Numbered from the stretch's first letter, positions 11,880 through 24,371 are shown. The stretch: 64,000 bases of DNA from Bathymodiolus brooksi (GCA_963680875.1 OY804576.1:74591668-74655667); one strand, 5' to 3'. A program made the numbers and translations. Notes: generated from the sequence alone by a model not told the origin.

Positions 11880-13778
11880 TATATGACAACCTTTGAGTTG
11901 AAGTATATGGTCATAAACTGATTTTGAGAACCAGATGATACTTTAAAGAGAACATTCCTACTGTTGGTTGTGAAGCTAATTTAGTACTATATAATATGTT
12001 ATATATACTTTTTTATTTACATGGTATTCAGGTACAGGTTGTGTTTATTTATTGTGCTGGAACATATTTTTTTCCCCTTAAAGAATTTGTTATATTATTG
12101 ACCGTTTATTTTCATGAAAGTAAAATTGTTTGAAGCCTGTGATAAATCAAGGGATCCTTTTTTTTTTCTTTTTTCTTCAGATGTTCATTTAGAAGTAGAA
12201 CTTTTACATTTCATCTTTCTTAAGGAAATGTTTTTAGCATTTTTAGAAATTTCACAGTGAACAAGTAAATATTTTTATGTGCAATATAAATTTTACTGCA
12301 ATTTTTACATACATTAATTAACCATCAATGTTTATAGATATTTTACACACATTTAGCAATAGCAGTAATGAAAATGTAATTTCTTTCACAGTGATAAATA
12401 CTGTATGTTGCAGATAATTGTCTGGGTTTTTTTTGGGGGGGGGGGGGGGTTTGCAGACCTCCAGCCCACATATATATGCCATAATGAAATGAAAACAATT
12501 TAATGTCCAAGATTTCATATATTCAATATTTATAAAAATGTAACGATATATTTTTTTTAGTCAACTAAAATATTGTATAGAAAAAAATTTAATATATTTG
12601 TACATATGAAGATTGTTAGACAGAAGTTGAGCCTTTTCTGTTGTGCAGTTCAATGGGGGAAAATGGTTTTCGTGATCAGAAAGATTCTTGGAATAAATGT
12701 TTAACAGTTTCTTATTCAGCTATATTGACTGCATAAATTGGAGAGCTTAGATTTATATACATTAACATTATACAGACTATATACTTCCAAGAATGTTTAT
12801 TATTATTTAATTTTGTCTTTGCTTGGAAATATCAAAGAATCGGACAAAGGTAATGAATTTCTAGAATCATAATTTTGTACATTTGAAATTTTAATATGAT
12901 ATTTCCAAAACGGAAAAAACAAATATTAGAAAAACATGCTTCCAACATCACAATCAAAATTGAAGAAAAAAAAGATAATTTTGACTACTATTTTATTGCA
13001 AAATGAACTAGTTAAAATTTGGGTCTAAATTTTTCTTTAAAATATATATTAGAATGGTCAGAAGAAATCTAATAATAGATTTTGCTTTATTACCATGGTC
13101 AGTGATGTATAAAAATTAAAACTGACGAAATGAACTAGCAATGAGATTGTTCAAGATTTTGATATATTTTCATTCCTTTCAAATTGAATACAAAAGGAAT
13201 CTGTTACAGATTTATAATGATTAATTTGTTGATGAGATACTGTAACAGTGCAACATGAAATTTGTTTATAAAAAATTATGCAACATTATTCTTAATCCTA
13301 ATTTTATTGCAGAAATTACAATTGATGATTTTTCCAAAAAAATAATTTATGTTCAAGAATAAACTCTTTCACCATAACTGCAGTCCAGCATTCATTGGGG
13401 ATATTTGTAGGGGGTAAAAATTATCCTTTCCCATAAAATGATATCGTAGAACAATTAAATGTGTTGATGACGTTACAATTTTCCCCACGAAATCGTCATT
13501 TTTTCATTCACAAATGTCCTGCAAGACTGCAGTTATCCTGAAAGGGTCTATTATCTTTTTGAACAGTGAAAAAAAGTATTGTTATGAATTCTGATAACTT
13601 TTTTATTTACTAAACCTAATCCATTCACATGTTTAATTAGGTCAGTTAATTATGTCATGCAGTATAAGGTAACAAACGGGCAAGACATTTTCTTGTGTTC
13701 CTCTTTGTATAGGTTTTCATGTAAAATGATAATTATATAACTCATGCTACATATCAAGGTGCTACATAGTATAACTTT
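11880..13778. other. AT-rich non-coding stretch
   Basis: No gene or structured repeat recognised. A run of G near 12436-12450 and many T/A homopolymers are present. Confidence 0.5.
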
Positions 13779-14025
13779 GTATACGTTATTCTGTATATAT
13801 CACATTGTCTTACAAATAAATTAAAATGGATAATTAAGATATACTCTTAAGTCTTTTCATGTTGTTTTTTTTTAGCTCACCTGACCAACGGCCATGTGAT
13901 TTTGGTATACGTCATTCTGTATATATCACATTGTCTTACAAATGAATTAAAATGGATAATTAAGATATACTCTAAGTCTTTTCATGTTGTTTTTTTTAGC
14001 TCGCCTGGCCAACGGCCATGTGATT
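13779..14025. repeat. Tandem duplication of about 122 bp containing 'agctcacctgaccaacggcc'
   Basis: The block from 'tatacgttattctgtatata' through 'catgtgattttggtat' is repeated immediately at about 13901 with few differences (acctgacc versus gcctggcc). The 'tttagctcacctgacc' phrase is common at the boundaries of mollusc dispersed repeats. Confidence 0.9.
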
Positions 14026-14046
14026 TTGGTATCATATTAATTTACC

Positions 14047-14354
14047 CCAGTCCGTCCGTCTGGATATAGATACATGGTTTGTCCAACTAACTCCTACAGT
14101 TTTAGAGCTACAGCTTTAATATTTTGCAGGATGTTTATACACATAATGGAGGTGGGCATGTCCACAGGATTTTGATTTTCATCAAATATTCTCAAAATGA
14201 CAGGTAGTTGGACTTAGTCATTTTGTTCGTCCGTCCGGATATAGATACATGGTTTGTCCGGCTATCTCCTCCTACAGTTTTGGAGCTACAGCTTTAATAT
14301 TTTGTAGGATGTTTATACACATAATGGAGGTGTGCATGTCCACAGGATTTTGAT
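14047..14354. repeat. Direct repeat, two copies of about 130 bp, 179 bp apart
   Basis: Both copies run from 'gtccgtctggatatagatac' (or its variant) to 'tgtccacaggattttgat', with 'gagctacagctttaatattt' inside. The 45-base spacer between them is unique. It looks like part of a dispersed repeat continuing the duplication just upstream. Confidence 0.85.
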
Positions 14355-14737
14355 GGTGAGGCGGGGGCATCATTTGTGTCTTATAGACACACTTCATTCT
14401 TAAAAAATCACTCCTAACAAAACAACTTTGTCCATAATTAGCAAGTGCGGGGGCATACTTCATTTCTAGTTTTTATATGGGCTAGAATTTTATAAATAGC
14501 ACCCACAGGACTTGGTTTCCATGGATGAATTCAAAATTCTTAAACAGAAAAAAATATTGCCATGTAGATGTTCGATACATGCTCCAGTGAGCCTCTGGTT
14601 TTAGACTTGATTCAATTATAGGTTTTTTCACTTTATATTCAGGAAATACTGCATTAGATAGCAATATAATGATTACACAATGGCAGTGGCTAGTTAACTT
14701 CGACCACAAAATTTTTTAGATTTCACGTAGAAGACAA

Positions 14738-15170
14738 ACATGCTTGGTACTGGTGAAGATCCCCAGGGCTGAAGCTCACAGAGCTGCTCAGTGCGTCACT
14801 AGGTGGTGGATAAGAGAAGCCCTGTTGATTTGGGAGAGGAGGGCGTCAGGTTTTGATACAGAAAGCCTGACCGTAGACCATAGTGAGTAACATGTTTGGA
14901 GAGTACCACCTTCCTTGCACGCTAAAGATCTCTTTTATGGATTACGAAAAAGATCAGACGTATTGTGACCGCTACAAGACTACATTTTTCGTCCCTACCC
15001 AACTCGCCATACTTTTTCATTGGCAGTAAAAGTCGTTGACCCGTTGCTTCATCCTTTCGCCTATTTCTATATAGTTTTTACAGATTATCGAACTTGTTCT
15101 CGTCCTGAATATAGCTGAAATACTGCTCGCTGTACGTTAAGCAATAATCAATCAATCAATCAATCAATAG
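14738..15170 (+). repeat. SINE-C copy ending in (CAAT)n
   Basis: The 3' end 'cctgaatatagctgaaatac' followed by 'gttaagcaataatcaatcaa' is the tail of a third mollusc-type SINE family. A fragment of the same family in reverse orientation is at 57693-57744. The 5' boundary is approximate. Confidence 0.6.
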
Positions 15171-16039
15171 AAGACAGATGCTCCACGTACATGTCCTTCA
15201 TCATACAAATAAAGAAATTACAATATACCACAAGGACATTAATTAGTCTAAATCAGATAAACAGATGTTTCCGGAAAAACCAAGATGTTTTTATGTCATG
15301 TTACACTTGTCATACAAACAACGGGAAAATGATGACCTTACAAAATGGTGCAGGCTCAGCATTTTTAAATTGATTTTTATCAACGTTTACATAGTAAAGT
15401 GGAAATTGCGCTATTAAAGGAAATTTTAAGTATTTGGACTATGCTTACTTACTTTGTAGATACGCGTGCAAAGTTGTAATAAAATCTGGACGTATAAGCA
15501 AGTTTGATAGAACCCTGGCATTGTAGTCCTAGATATGTAACAACACCAACAATGACTAATTGAATCGAGTTGGCATTTATTCTACACAAAACATCATTAT
15601 TCCTATTTTTTGCATCTGATGTTTCAAATACTTTTGATTTTGTGATTATAAGACAGCAATATGTTTTTGATTATAATTTTACACCAATAGTAATGACTGC
15701 GTTTTTCGTCGGGCGTTCCATCTTAAAATTGTGAAAAATAACCGGGGGTGATTTTTCTAGTATACATAGATAACTCTCGTCAATTTTAACGAAACGAGTC
15801 ACATCACCACAAACATCGTTCTGATGTGCTACGCGATGCGTTCGTTTGGAAGGTTTTATAAGGGATTTTCAATCCAGTTTCCAATTTTGGAAAGGGAATC
15901 ATTTTCTTATTCGCATACTCAATACTCTTATTTGTTAGCAACTCCTCTTCTTCGTTTACATCAGGACCAGACAATAATTGAGATCTTTCTTCTTATCGCT
16001 CTACGCTTACTTACTAATTTTCTCTTCGACATCTATCGG
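15171..16039. other. Non-coding stretch
   Basis: Only short chance ORFs. No family or splice structure recognised. Confidence 0.45.
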
Positions 16040-16051
16040 CTATCGCGCTCG

Positions 16052-16103
16052 ATATAACTGAAATAGTATTGAAAGTGGCGTTTAACACCATAACCCTAAC
16101 CCT
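16052..16103 (+). repeat. 52-bp SINE-A stub with perfect 12-bp TSD
   Basis: Only the last part of SINE-A is present (atataactgaaatag through ccataaccctaaccct). It is flanked by identical copies of CTATCGCGCTCG at 16040-16051 and 16104-16115. The perfect duplication shows that the 52 bases were inserted as such by target-primed reverse transcription with extreme 5' truncation. Confidence 0.92.
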
Positions 16104-16115
16104 CTATCGCGCTCG

Positions 16116-17801
16116 GAATTATGTACACCACTCTAGTAGGCAGACCTTTTCATTTCGGCGCCTCACGGCCATGGCCTCCAAGAGAAAATTTTGCAAGGCG
16201 GAACAAGACTGCTTCGGTGCCCCGGGGACAAGCTGAGACTTCTCTCAAAATTGAGGTCAATTAAAACCCGTGGTAAACTTTCATAAATGCTTTACTTCAT
16301 GTGCAGCAGGATGTCCAGATAACACATACAATGTACTTTATACAAAGCAGTGACATAATTCAGAAGTCTGAATTTTACATAATAATTTTTCTAAATAGAC
16401 TAAAAATAGTTGAAAATACCCCCAACAAATGAAAAATCAAAATAAGATGTCAATGGTTAAGGTTATGGGGCCCTTTAGAGATTCATAGGCCCCTTCTTGA
16501 CACTCCGGGCCCCGGACCGATGTTTATCGACTGACCCCCCCCTCTCATAGGGCCTTCTCACGGCTGTACACCCTTTACTGAAAACAGTGTTCACTAATGA
16601 AGCATTCCCCCTGATTCACGTCGGATTTTTTTCCAAACTTCATGTTTATCACGAATGACATGTTTTGTGTACCGGTAGCTCATTTGACCACTTTTCGTTT
16701 GCATTCCATTTAAATTTCAATTTCGGGAAAAGTTCTGTACTTTTACCCCCAAAGATTGGGCTTTGCGGTTGAAGGGACTAGAAATACTAATTATACACTA
16801 CTTACGTGACACTATCATGTCTTAATTCATACACATACAAAATATCGATGGCAAAAAAAGTTGTACGATAAAAAAGAATCAGTTATTTGAACTTGTAGTA
16901 AAAGGTCAAAGTCACAGGAACCGCATTCTTGTACGAGACACTCTGACATCTCCTGATACAAATGCATACAAAATATTGAAGGTAAAAAATGTGCTCTGGG
17001 GCCATTTTTATCATTTCACGCAAGCCGCATTATACTCCGAAGCTCATGTTTTCAAGTACATTATTATAGCTATTCTATGTCACACGGGTGAAAAAAATCT
17101 GCCGATCCCGCGTTGGGATCCACGTTGTAGGTTTTGTGCGGAACATTTGAAAGTCGAAATTTAGAAATTTATGAAGTAGAAATTTCGAGTTTCATTTTAT
17201 TTTTTATGAATGTCGTCAATAATCTTACATAACCTCCACTATTTTCGTTAACATTTGTTCAACAAGAGGATATATTTTCACTGTTATCATTATGTTTTAA
17301 AATAAATAATTTAAATCGAGTATTGTGAGTGACCAAATACAATGTACGAGTATATAATATTACGCAGCCTTGTAAACAATGCAGCATGTCACACAGGTGC
17401 AACTATTATTTATTGTTTCAGATTGTTACAAGCGTTACATCCGAGACATGTTTCCGTAGATAACGGATAAACTAACAAGAAAAAGTACTTAAGCCTCTCA
17501 TTGTTAATATGTCTTTGTATATGTATATAAGTCGTGGAAAGAGTTGATTATTGCACGTGGCTCTCTGATCTAGTAATAAAACTACAGCCCAGATTTAGAG
17601 TGTGCAATATCTCGTATCTGCGTGTATTACTTCTTAGTTCTTAGCTGTTGTTTACATTCTGGTATATTAAACCATAAAGAGATCAAAGAAAAAGAATGCA
17701 TTCATGTTATAAAATATGTTTAAACTAAACTAGGATTTCAGACTACAAAAGATAACAACGCCACATAAAAAGTTTCATATTTTTGTCCTCCATGACCACA
17801 C
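16116..17801. other. Non-coding stretch
   Basis: GC content rises near 16140-16560, where phrases such as 'gggccctttagag' and 'ccgggccccggaccg' resemble hAT-type remnants. I could not fix matching ends. No gene is supported. Confidence 0.4.
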
Positions 17802-17812
17802 CCAATTTTGTA

Positions 17813-18075
17813 AGGGGCCGTCGTGGCCATGATCGCATGGTGGTTGGATTTACAACTACCTATGCAACCAGTGGCTATTATCACTGATGTTGTGAGTTCA
17901 AATCTCGATTAGAGCGGGCTGTGCAACATTATGTGATAAAGTTTGTCAGTGACTTGCGTCGGGTCGGTGGTTTTCTCCGGGTCCTCCGGTTTCCTCCACC
18001 AATAAAACTGACCGCCACGATATAACTGAAATATTGTTGAAAGTGGCGTTAAACACCATCAAACAAACAAACAAA
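17813..18075 (+). repeat. SINE-A, full-length copy with 11-bp TSD
   Basis: The tRNA-like head has a B-box-like 'gagttcaaatctc' near 17891. The body is 'aagtttgtcagtgacttgcg' plus 'tttcctccaccaataaaact', and the tail is 'ggcgttaaacaccat' followed by (caaa)n. The direct repeat CCAATTTTGTA occurs at 17802-17812 and 18076-18086. This is a good reference copy for the family. Confidence 0.92.
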
Positions 18076-18404
18076 CCAATTTTGTATCATAACATGCTAA
18101 CTTTGCCACTTTGGTCTTGGCAGTTTATCTTAAAAAATGACTACTCATGCAATCCTGTGGAACACATTGACAGATATCGTTTCTCAAGCACTATAATAAA
18201 AACAGTTCAACATACAAAGCATCTCATCAACACATGACGACTCGTTCTCAGTGAACTCACATGCGCATTTGGCATGGAAATCCCCCTTTTTTTAAGCTTT
18301 CTGTTTGCATATTCAATTTTCAATAAAAATTATATTATTTCGTCTCTTTTTTTCATTTAACGTGTTGGTTTTCATATGTCCATACAGTTTTAGGTGTAAC
18401 AACA

Positions 18405-18755
18405 GCTTGCATGTACCGACCCTATATACTCTTATTGGGGCGGTTCGATCCACGGTCGGGTCAAACCAAAGACTATAATATTGGTATTTGTTGCTTCTCC
18501 GCTAAGCACGCACCATTAAAGAGAAAGAGCAAAGACTGGTTGGCTTGGAATCGAGATAATGTGCCCAAGTGGGGCGACATGTCTACCCGCGGATTGTTGT
18601 TTCAGTCAGCTAGCACTGTAAAAATCCAACTAAGCGTGTTGGTCTAGTACAAAGCGGACCTCATCATCATTTAAATGAAAATCAACTTGTTCTCGCCATG
18701 ATATGGCTGAAAAATTGCTGTTTTGGCGTTAAATAACAATCAGTCACTCACTATA
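18405..18755 (+). repeat. SINE-B, near full-length copy
   Basis: The head contains 'ggttcgatccacgg' (B-box-like). The body contains 'gaaagagcaaagactgg', 'cgacatgtctacccgcggat' and 'caaagcggacctcatcatc', and the 3' end is 'ggcgttaaataacaatcagt' followed by (cact)n. Other copies are at 1-120, 29025-29385 (-), 31709-32035 (-) and 57745-58075 (-). Confidence 0.85.
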
Positions 18756-19039
18756 AGTGCAAATCGTGTCCACTGCTTACGTATCAACAAACAAGAGTTA
18801 AATAGTCACGAGGAAAAGTGATATACGTGTTTGTCTGGACACACGACATGAGTACACAAACATAAATGTGTTTTAATCATCCGGATACTAATGTGCGCGT
18901 GCTTCTTAGAGAGATCAAGTGGTCATTAACCACACTTATGTTAAGCTGTTGAGTGTAGTGGTAATCTGTATTACAGTCAATTTGTCAACAAGACACAACA
19001 AGAATCTTTATTCTAAAAAAAAAACCACACAAATAACAA

Positions 19040-19393
19040 TGGTGTAGAGGGGTTATGGTGCTTAACTCCCCTTTCAATAATATTCAGGGGCGTATCTACG
19101 GAAAATAACGCCTATGGCAAGCACTAAAATTGCGTTTTACATTTATTATTTATTAATAATTTCTCCAGGTATTCATGTCTATGTGTATTACATGGTTTTT
19201 GCAAAATTACTTCAAGAAAATTATTTAAAAAAATCTTTTTTTATGACAATCCCATATGGGAACATTAGGCGCTAAAACCTCTCAGTGGCGCCCCTTTAAG
19301 TGGCGCCCTGGGCACGTGCCCTACTTCCCATACCCTAGATATGCCACTGACAATATTTCAGTTATATCGTGGCGGTCAGTTTAACCAGAGTTA
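19040..19393 (-). repeat. SINE-A 3' part, interrupted by a hAT element
   Basis: The reversed SINE-A end 'ttatggtgcttaactcccct' runs to 19084, then resumes at 19350 with 'caatatttcagttatatcg' and 'tggcggtcagttta'. The two halves join at the hAT target duplication (19085-19349). Confidence 0.85.
19077..19357. mobile_element. hAT-type MITE inserted in a SINE, 8-bp TSD
   Basis: The element is 19085-19349. Its ends are CAGGGGCGTATCTACGG on the left and CAGTGGCATATCTAGGG on the right (other strand). The flanks are ATAATATT and ACAATATT; intact SINE-A copies read ACAATATT at this place, so the left copy has one later change. The family is hAT by ends and duplication length. No coding. Confidence 0.88.
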
Positions 19394-19509
19394 TGGTGTA
19401 GAGAAGTTACAACAGATAATACAACATACTTAAGCACACCCATGACAAACACAAATATATATACATACAAAATTTACATTACAACAGGAAGAGTTAAGAA
19501 TATCTGGTC

Positions 19510-20870
19510 TGTTGATTTTTGTTTATATTTATTTATTCGATTGCATTTTACACCCATAAGGGTCAAGCAATATAGTAATAAAAACAATAAGTAATACACA
19601 ATGCAACATTTTTTTTACAAAAGAAAGAGTCTGACCGACATGGACCCTTTACCTTAATTCTAATGATTGTTTAATAAAGGTACAAATATCAGATGAAAGA
19701 TCTGGATTTGGATTAAGAATATATTTCAATTTGTTTAAATCAGACATATTAACAAAGTTAGAGCAGTAATTTCCAATAATATTAGATAATAAATTTCTAG
19801 GTTGATTATTTATACGACAATGTAAAAAGAAGTGATCTTCATCTTCAATGTTATTGAAAGTATTGCACAGTCTTTGTTGACGGGGTATATTTTTGTAACG
19901 ACCTTTTTCAATTTCTAAATTATGATCACTTGACCGAAATTTTGCTATGAGTTGTCTATTTTTAAAATTGTTTAGCTGTAATAAGTAGGGTTCCAATATA
20001 ATATCGTTCTTTAGTTTACTATATAAGAATAAATTTGAACTTTCGGTTAGTTTTGAAAGTTTATCTTTAGTCTTTATAAATCTAGTCAGTCTAGACTAGT
20101 TTAGGTACATATAGTTTGTTTAAATTTTGATATATTTGGCCTTTGGGCAAGACTTCTGCTTATTAGTTGGATTCAGTTGTCAGTAAAAATTGACATTTCA
20201 TAATATGGTGAAATTCGTCATCAATAGATCTGCTATTGCATTTTAAAGTCTTATTTTCTCAGTCGACACCATACCACCGTCCAGTTTCTATCGGAAATGT
20301 TTTGGTTGTTCGAAATTTACACAGTGTATCTTTGCCTTCTAAAATATTGATATAATTTTCTAATTCAAAATTATCTTTTGGTGTATCACAGAGTGCAATT
20401 CCTGTATAAACTGCTCATGGAGACGATTCCTAACTAAAGCTAAAAGCAGGTCGGACTCTTGAAAGAACTGTTCCGAGTCCAAATTTAGGAATAGCCTGTG
20501 TCATCGAAAATGTGCTATACATGTTTAATCCAATACAAATCTAAATTTTCATCAATGAAAAGGTTATACCAAATTGTATAGGATAAATATGATACTGAGT
20601 TTTGTTTCTTTACCGGATAACAGTCCCGCCCAATATGATATCATTCTTAATTTGATATATATAAATTTCAATTGGAAACAATCCAAGTTCACCATATATC
20701 ATATAACTAGGCGTTAGTGTTTTTAATTTCAATACAAATTTTGCAAAATCTTTGTTGTACTTTTTGAAGACAGATGACTTACTGACCTTCTGTAATTTTC
20801 CCTCCGTCTGCATTATTTCGTAACAGTGCGCGTTTATCTTTCGTCTGCATCGTTATTTTTAGGAATGGAA
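19510..20870 (-). pseudogene. LINE remnants: reverse transcriptase C-terminal regions, broken
   Basis: Two broken LINE protein tails lie head to tail on the - strand. From 20813 down, a segment reads TPSYMIYGELGLFPIEIYIY, which matches the end of a non-LTR reverse transcriptase. It continues with LLLALVRNRLHEQF and then IETGRWYGVD, an in-frame TGA, and CNSRSIDDEFHHIMKC. From about 20090 to 19649 a second, less damaged tail reads EIEKGRYKNIPRQQRLC followed by DEDHFFLHC, a Cys/His knuckle typical of these termini. Several frameshifts and stops make both non-functional. The apparent ORF start at 19996 is not a methionine codon and is internal to the longer frame. The two parts could be one element with a duplication, or two nested insertions. 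Confidence 0.8.
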
Positions 20871-21357
20871 ATTTCCACTGACCAGTAAAGCGTATTAATC
20901 TTATTCTCTAGATTTCCAGATATGGCTCTGTGTATATCGTTATTTTTAGGAATGATTTTATACAATCATAGGTCGTCAAATAAATGCCACATCGTACAAT
21001 GACTATTTTCATTATAATTACACCTTATGTAAGAATGCTGGATTCTGATTGGTTAATAGCCGTGATATTTTTTTTACAAATTTAGGCCTTGCATTGTGAA
21101 TTTGCCGAATTTTTACTTCATGTAAGTGTATTTGCATAAGATTTAACTTTTTTTCATGGTATTTGCAAAATCGTATTTGCCGTTTTAACCCTTCACCGAG
21201 ACGCTTGTAACAAAATTTGTAAAACGTTATCAGTTGTGCGTTTTATGTAACATCATTCGGTAGAATTAAACAGATACATCGTGTTAGGTCCTGAAAACGA
21301 CAAACAAAAGGTATTATTTTTTAGCCAGTGTTCTAAATAATATTCGGTGTAATTAAA

Positions 21358-21497
21358 CAGATATATCATGTTTGTGAGGGGTATTTGCGAAAAATACCAG
21401 TCTTGAGAATAAATTTCCCTCGCCATTCGGCTCGTGAAATTGTTCGTCTCTCGACTGCTATTTTTCGCAAATACCCCTCCCAAACATGATACATCTG
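21358..21497. repeat. Hairpin (foldback repeat), arms of about 39 bp
   Basis: The left arm contains 'aggggtatttgcgaaaaata'; the right arm contains its inverse 'tatttttcgcaaataccc'. The outer arms pair 'cagatatatcatgtttg' with 'caaacatgatacatctg'. The loop is about 60 bases. Probably a palindromic MITE. Confidence 0.85.
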
Positions 21498-21615
21498 TAT
21501 AAAACCTCATATTTCTAAACATTTAGCAATATTGGTTTTATAATGGGTTTTTATTACAGTTGCTATTGGCACAAGTCGTGCGGTTGCAGATTTCCTGGGG
21601 TTGGGGTTTGGAGGG

Positions 21616-22383
21616 GTATACAGGGGCGGATTTAGAGGGGGCGTGCGGGGCATGCGCCCCCCCCCCCCCCCCCCCCTAAAATTCGCAAAGCATATGTTAT
21701 GCAACGTTAATTAAGCAGTTCAACAAACAACTTTTTCATGAATGGTTAACTCGTGACCTGTAGTAAAATATTCCTACACATTGTAAATACACGTTGTGTG
21801 TGTTCGTTGATTCACATATGGATTCGCCGACAATTTCTGCTTTTGTTTGTCTATAAACAAGAACGGTCGAATCATATGTTTTCAATGAATGAATCAAACG
21901 ACGAAAAGAAAAGCTCCATCCGGACGGGCAGTATTAACTAGAACCACCCGAAAGGACAAGCACCGAAAGTACAGACCAATTAGTGAAATGAGGAATGTGT
22001 TAAAACTAAACCAATAGTTCTTTGAAGGGTTAAAACATCGTGATCGATCAGTCATGAGTTGAACAATTCGCATCACGGTTGTTCAAAAAAAGTTTTACTT
22101 TAGGTTCTTATAATCTGACAAAAATATACTGTTAACAATTATCCGACAAAATTGAGACTCAAATTCAAATTTTTTTGGTCTGATAAAAATGGTGTGGTTG
22201 GTTCAAAATTGTTCAAATAAATGTCTGTAATTCCTAAAATCCCCAGAGCTTCAGGGGGGCTTGCCCCCCTGGGCCCCCTACCAGGGTTCTACCCTGGACC
22301 AGCTGGGGACCTTCAGCGGCCCCCAGACTCCTAGCCTACTCACGCCCCCCCTAACCACAAATCCTGGATCCGCCCCTGGTATA
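21616..22383. mobile_element. hAT-type element with 5-bp TSD GTATA
   Basis: The element is 21621-22378. The left end is CAGGGGCGGATTTAGAGG; the right end on the other strand is CAGGGGCGGATCCAGGATT. GTATA is duplicated at 21616-21620 and 22379-22383. The 758-bp interior is C/G-rich at both ends, including a long C run at about 21657-21677. No intact transposase is seen. Confidence 0.88.
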
Positions 22384-22735
22384 TTTGCTATTAAATATTA
22401 TTATGCTTTCTGTAAATTTCTTCTGTAATATAAGTTCATACGATATTTTGGCATCTATCACAAAGAATTATATAGCGTTGATATACTATGCGAAAATAGT
22501 ATATCTACTATGCCAGTTTCACGCGGGGAAGGTTGGGTTTTCAGCTGTCTGTCAAGCTATATATAGCTAGTCCACGTGCAAGGGGGCGGATCCAATCTGT
22601 CAATCTATCATAGTTGTCTATTATTCATGTTACTGTTTTTTAATACTTGTTATTGTTGTTAATTAAATTTCAGACTTCAAAAATCTTTATATTTTTAAAG
22701 CCTTAAATGAAACAAAGAATATTCTCACACTTTCA
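22384..22735. other. Non-coding spacer
   Basis: No gene or repeat recognised. Confidence 0.4.
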
Positions 22736-22803
22736 AGACTATCTGATCCAATTTGTTTTTTTTTTTTTCTTTTTTTTTTAGCACTCAGACTATCTGATCC
22801 AAT
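22736..22803 (-). repeat. Poly-T stub flanked by 17-bp direct repeats
   Basis: AGACTATCTGATCCAAT occurs at 22736-22752 and again at 22787-22803. Between the copies are 34 bases, almost all T. This is what remains when a retrotransposition event copies little more than a poly(A) tail (here on the - strand). Confidence 0.75.
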
Positions 22804-22888
22804 ATATTAGTCACCAATATCAGGACCTCCTTTATTGTAATAGTTCTCAATATATTTTGTCTACATATAACAGTCAGCATAATAATAA

Positions 22889-22968
22889 TAATAATGTTGT
22901 GTTAGCAATGACTATGCCATATAGTGGTCAGGGTTGAAGACATAGTCATTGCTAACACAACCTTATTA
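22889..22968. repeat. Hairpin, arms of about 29 bp
   Basis: 'gttgtgttagcaatgactat' is followed after about 22 bases by its inverse 'atagtcattgctaacacaac'. Probably a short palindromic MITE beside an AAT microsatellite. Confidence 0.85.
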
Positions 22969-23385
22969 TATAAATAGAAAAATTCTGTATGGTCAATGGT
23001 AAAACGATGTGTAATTTTTCACCATTGACTATGGCATTTTTTATTGGTATAGTGTCAAGTGCCTGTGCTTCAATTTTTTACTTCAGTTTTTTTATTCAGT
23101 TTATTTACTCCAGTGAACTAACAATATCCATTCAGGTTCTGCCTCCTAATAGCAATAGTTTTGTCATTCGAAGGACTTGTACAGTTCGTTGTCCGATATG
23201 TTAACAGGTCTCGATCAATTCAGGAAAGTAGTCCCCACTTCTGCATAAAACCTTTTTTATATTCATGATGGTGAAATGTTTGTGCTTTGCTGTCGTCTTT
23301 TCTATTGAAACATAATTTTAATTTCAATTTGTTTCATTTATGTGTAATTATGTTGCTACATGTCAAATGTGCCAAATATACTGAC
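22969..23385. other. Non-coding spacer
   Basis: Contains a small inverted pair 'tggtcaatggt' / 'accattgac' near 22990-23030. No gene is supported. Confidence 0.4.
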
Positions 23386-23650
23386 CTTTTCAGAGGCGAA
23401 TCCAGACATTTCCATAAAGGGGACTGGTTTTTTTAAGAAATAAATTGGATTTCAAAACAATTTGTTTTGAGAAAAATCAAAAGATACCGACGCGTAATTC
23501 AACGCGAAAATTATAAAACAATGTAAAAAGAAAAATGACAAGGACGAAATTGGAAATATTCTGTTAAAACACATATTACCAGTCTGTAACTTACCCCATA
23601 AAGGGTCCCCCCCCCCCTGCCCATCCTCTCCTGGATCCGCCTATGCTTTT
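23386..23650. mobile_element. hAT-type MITE with 5-bp TSD CTTTT
   Basis: The element is 23391-23645, 255 bp. Ends are CAGAGGCGAATCCAGAC on the left and CATAGGCGGATCCAGGAG on the right (other strand). CTTTT is duplicated at 23386-23390 and 23646-23650. A C run lies inside the right end. Same family as 21616-22383 by its ends. Confidence 0.82.
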
Positions 23651-24095
23651 GGGAGTCAACGTACAATGTGACATGTCTAATAAAAACGTAGATATCAATT
23701 TAAGTGCGCACCAAGATAGGGTCGAAACACTGACTACTGGGCGGATGACACCCTCGGGGACTAATAGTCCATCAGCAAAGGTATTGACCCAGTTATAGTA
23801 ATAAGAACGTAGATCTATCAAATTTAGTAGACACGACGAGTTTCTGGAATAACTTTCATCGGGTGCGATCAAACCCGAAAAGACGTGAAAACCAAATAAT
23901 TTAAAACTATTTGAGAGCACTGCTGTACTTCAGTGAACCAGCGATATAAAATCAGGTTCTGTGTGAACAGTTCATTTTATTGAAATGTGTTATTCTATGA
24001 CAAAAACATACAAATGTTTGCCACTAACTTTCTACTGCTGTGCTTAGATCTTATTGATCTTTAAGATAATTTTTCAATGAAACCCGGACAACTAT
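23651..24095. other. Non-coding spacer
   Basis: No gene or repeat recognised; the only ORFs are short and lack family resemblance. Confidence 0.4.
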
Positions 24096-24106
24096 CATGT
24101 GTAATA

Positions 24107-24360
24107 GGGGGTATGGTGTTTAACGTCACTTTCAACAATATTACAGTTATATCGTGGCGGTCAGTTTTATTGGTGGAGGATACCGGAGTGCCCGGGGAAA
24201 ACCACAGACCTGCCGCAAGTCACTGACAAACTTTATCACATAATGCTGTATCCAGTACACCTCACTTGATTGGACTTCGAACTCACAAATTCAGTGGTGA
24301 TAGGCACTGATTACATAGATAGTTGTAAATCTAACTAACATACGACCATTACGACCCCAA
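24107..24360 (-). repeat. SINE-A, full-length, reverse orientation, 11-bp TSD
   Basis: Reads 'tatggtgtttaacgtcact' through 'ttcgaactcacaaattc' to 'acgaccattacgac', the reverse of SINE-A. Flanks are CATGTGTAATA (24096-24106) and CATGTGCAATA (24361-24371), one mismatch. Confidence 0.9.
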
Positions 24361-24371
24361 CATGTGCAATA

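Noticed and set aside
16091..16103. Telomere-like CCCTAACCCT
   Set aside because: It is the tail of a SINE stub; the same SINE ends with variants of 'ccataaacc' elsewhere.
19649..19996. 115-codon gene
   Set aside because: The start is not ATG, and the frame continues upstream as part of a LINE reverse transcriptase tail.
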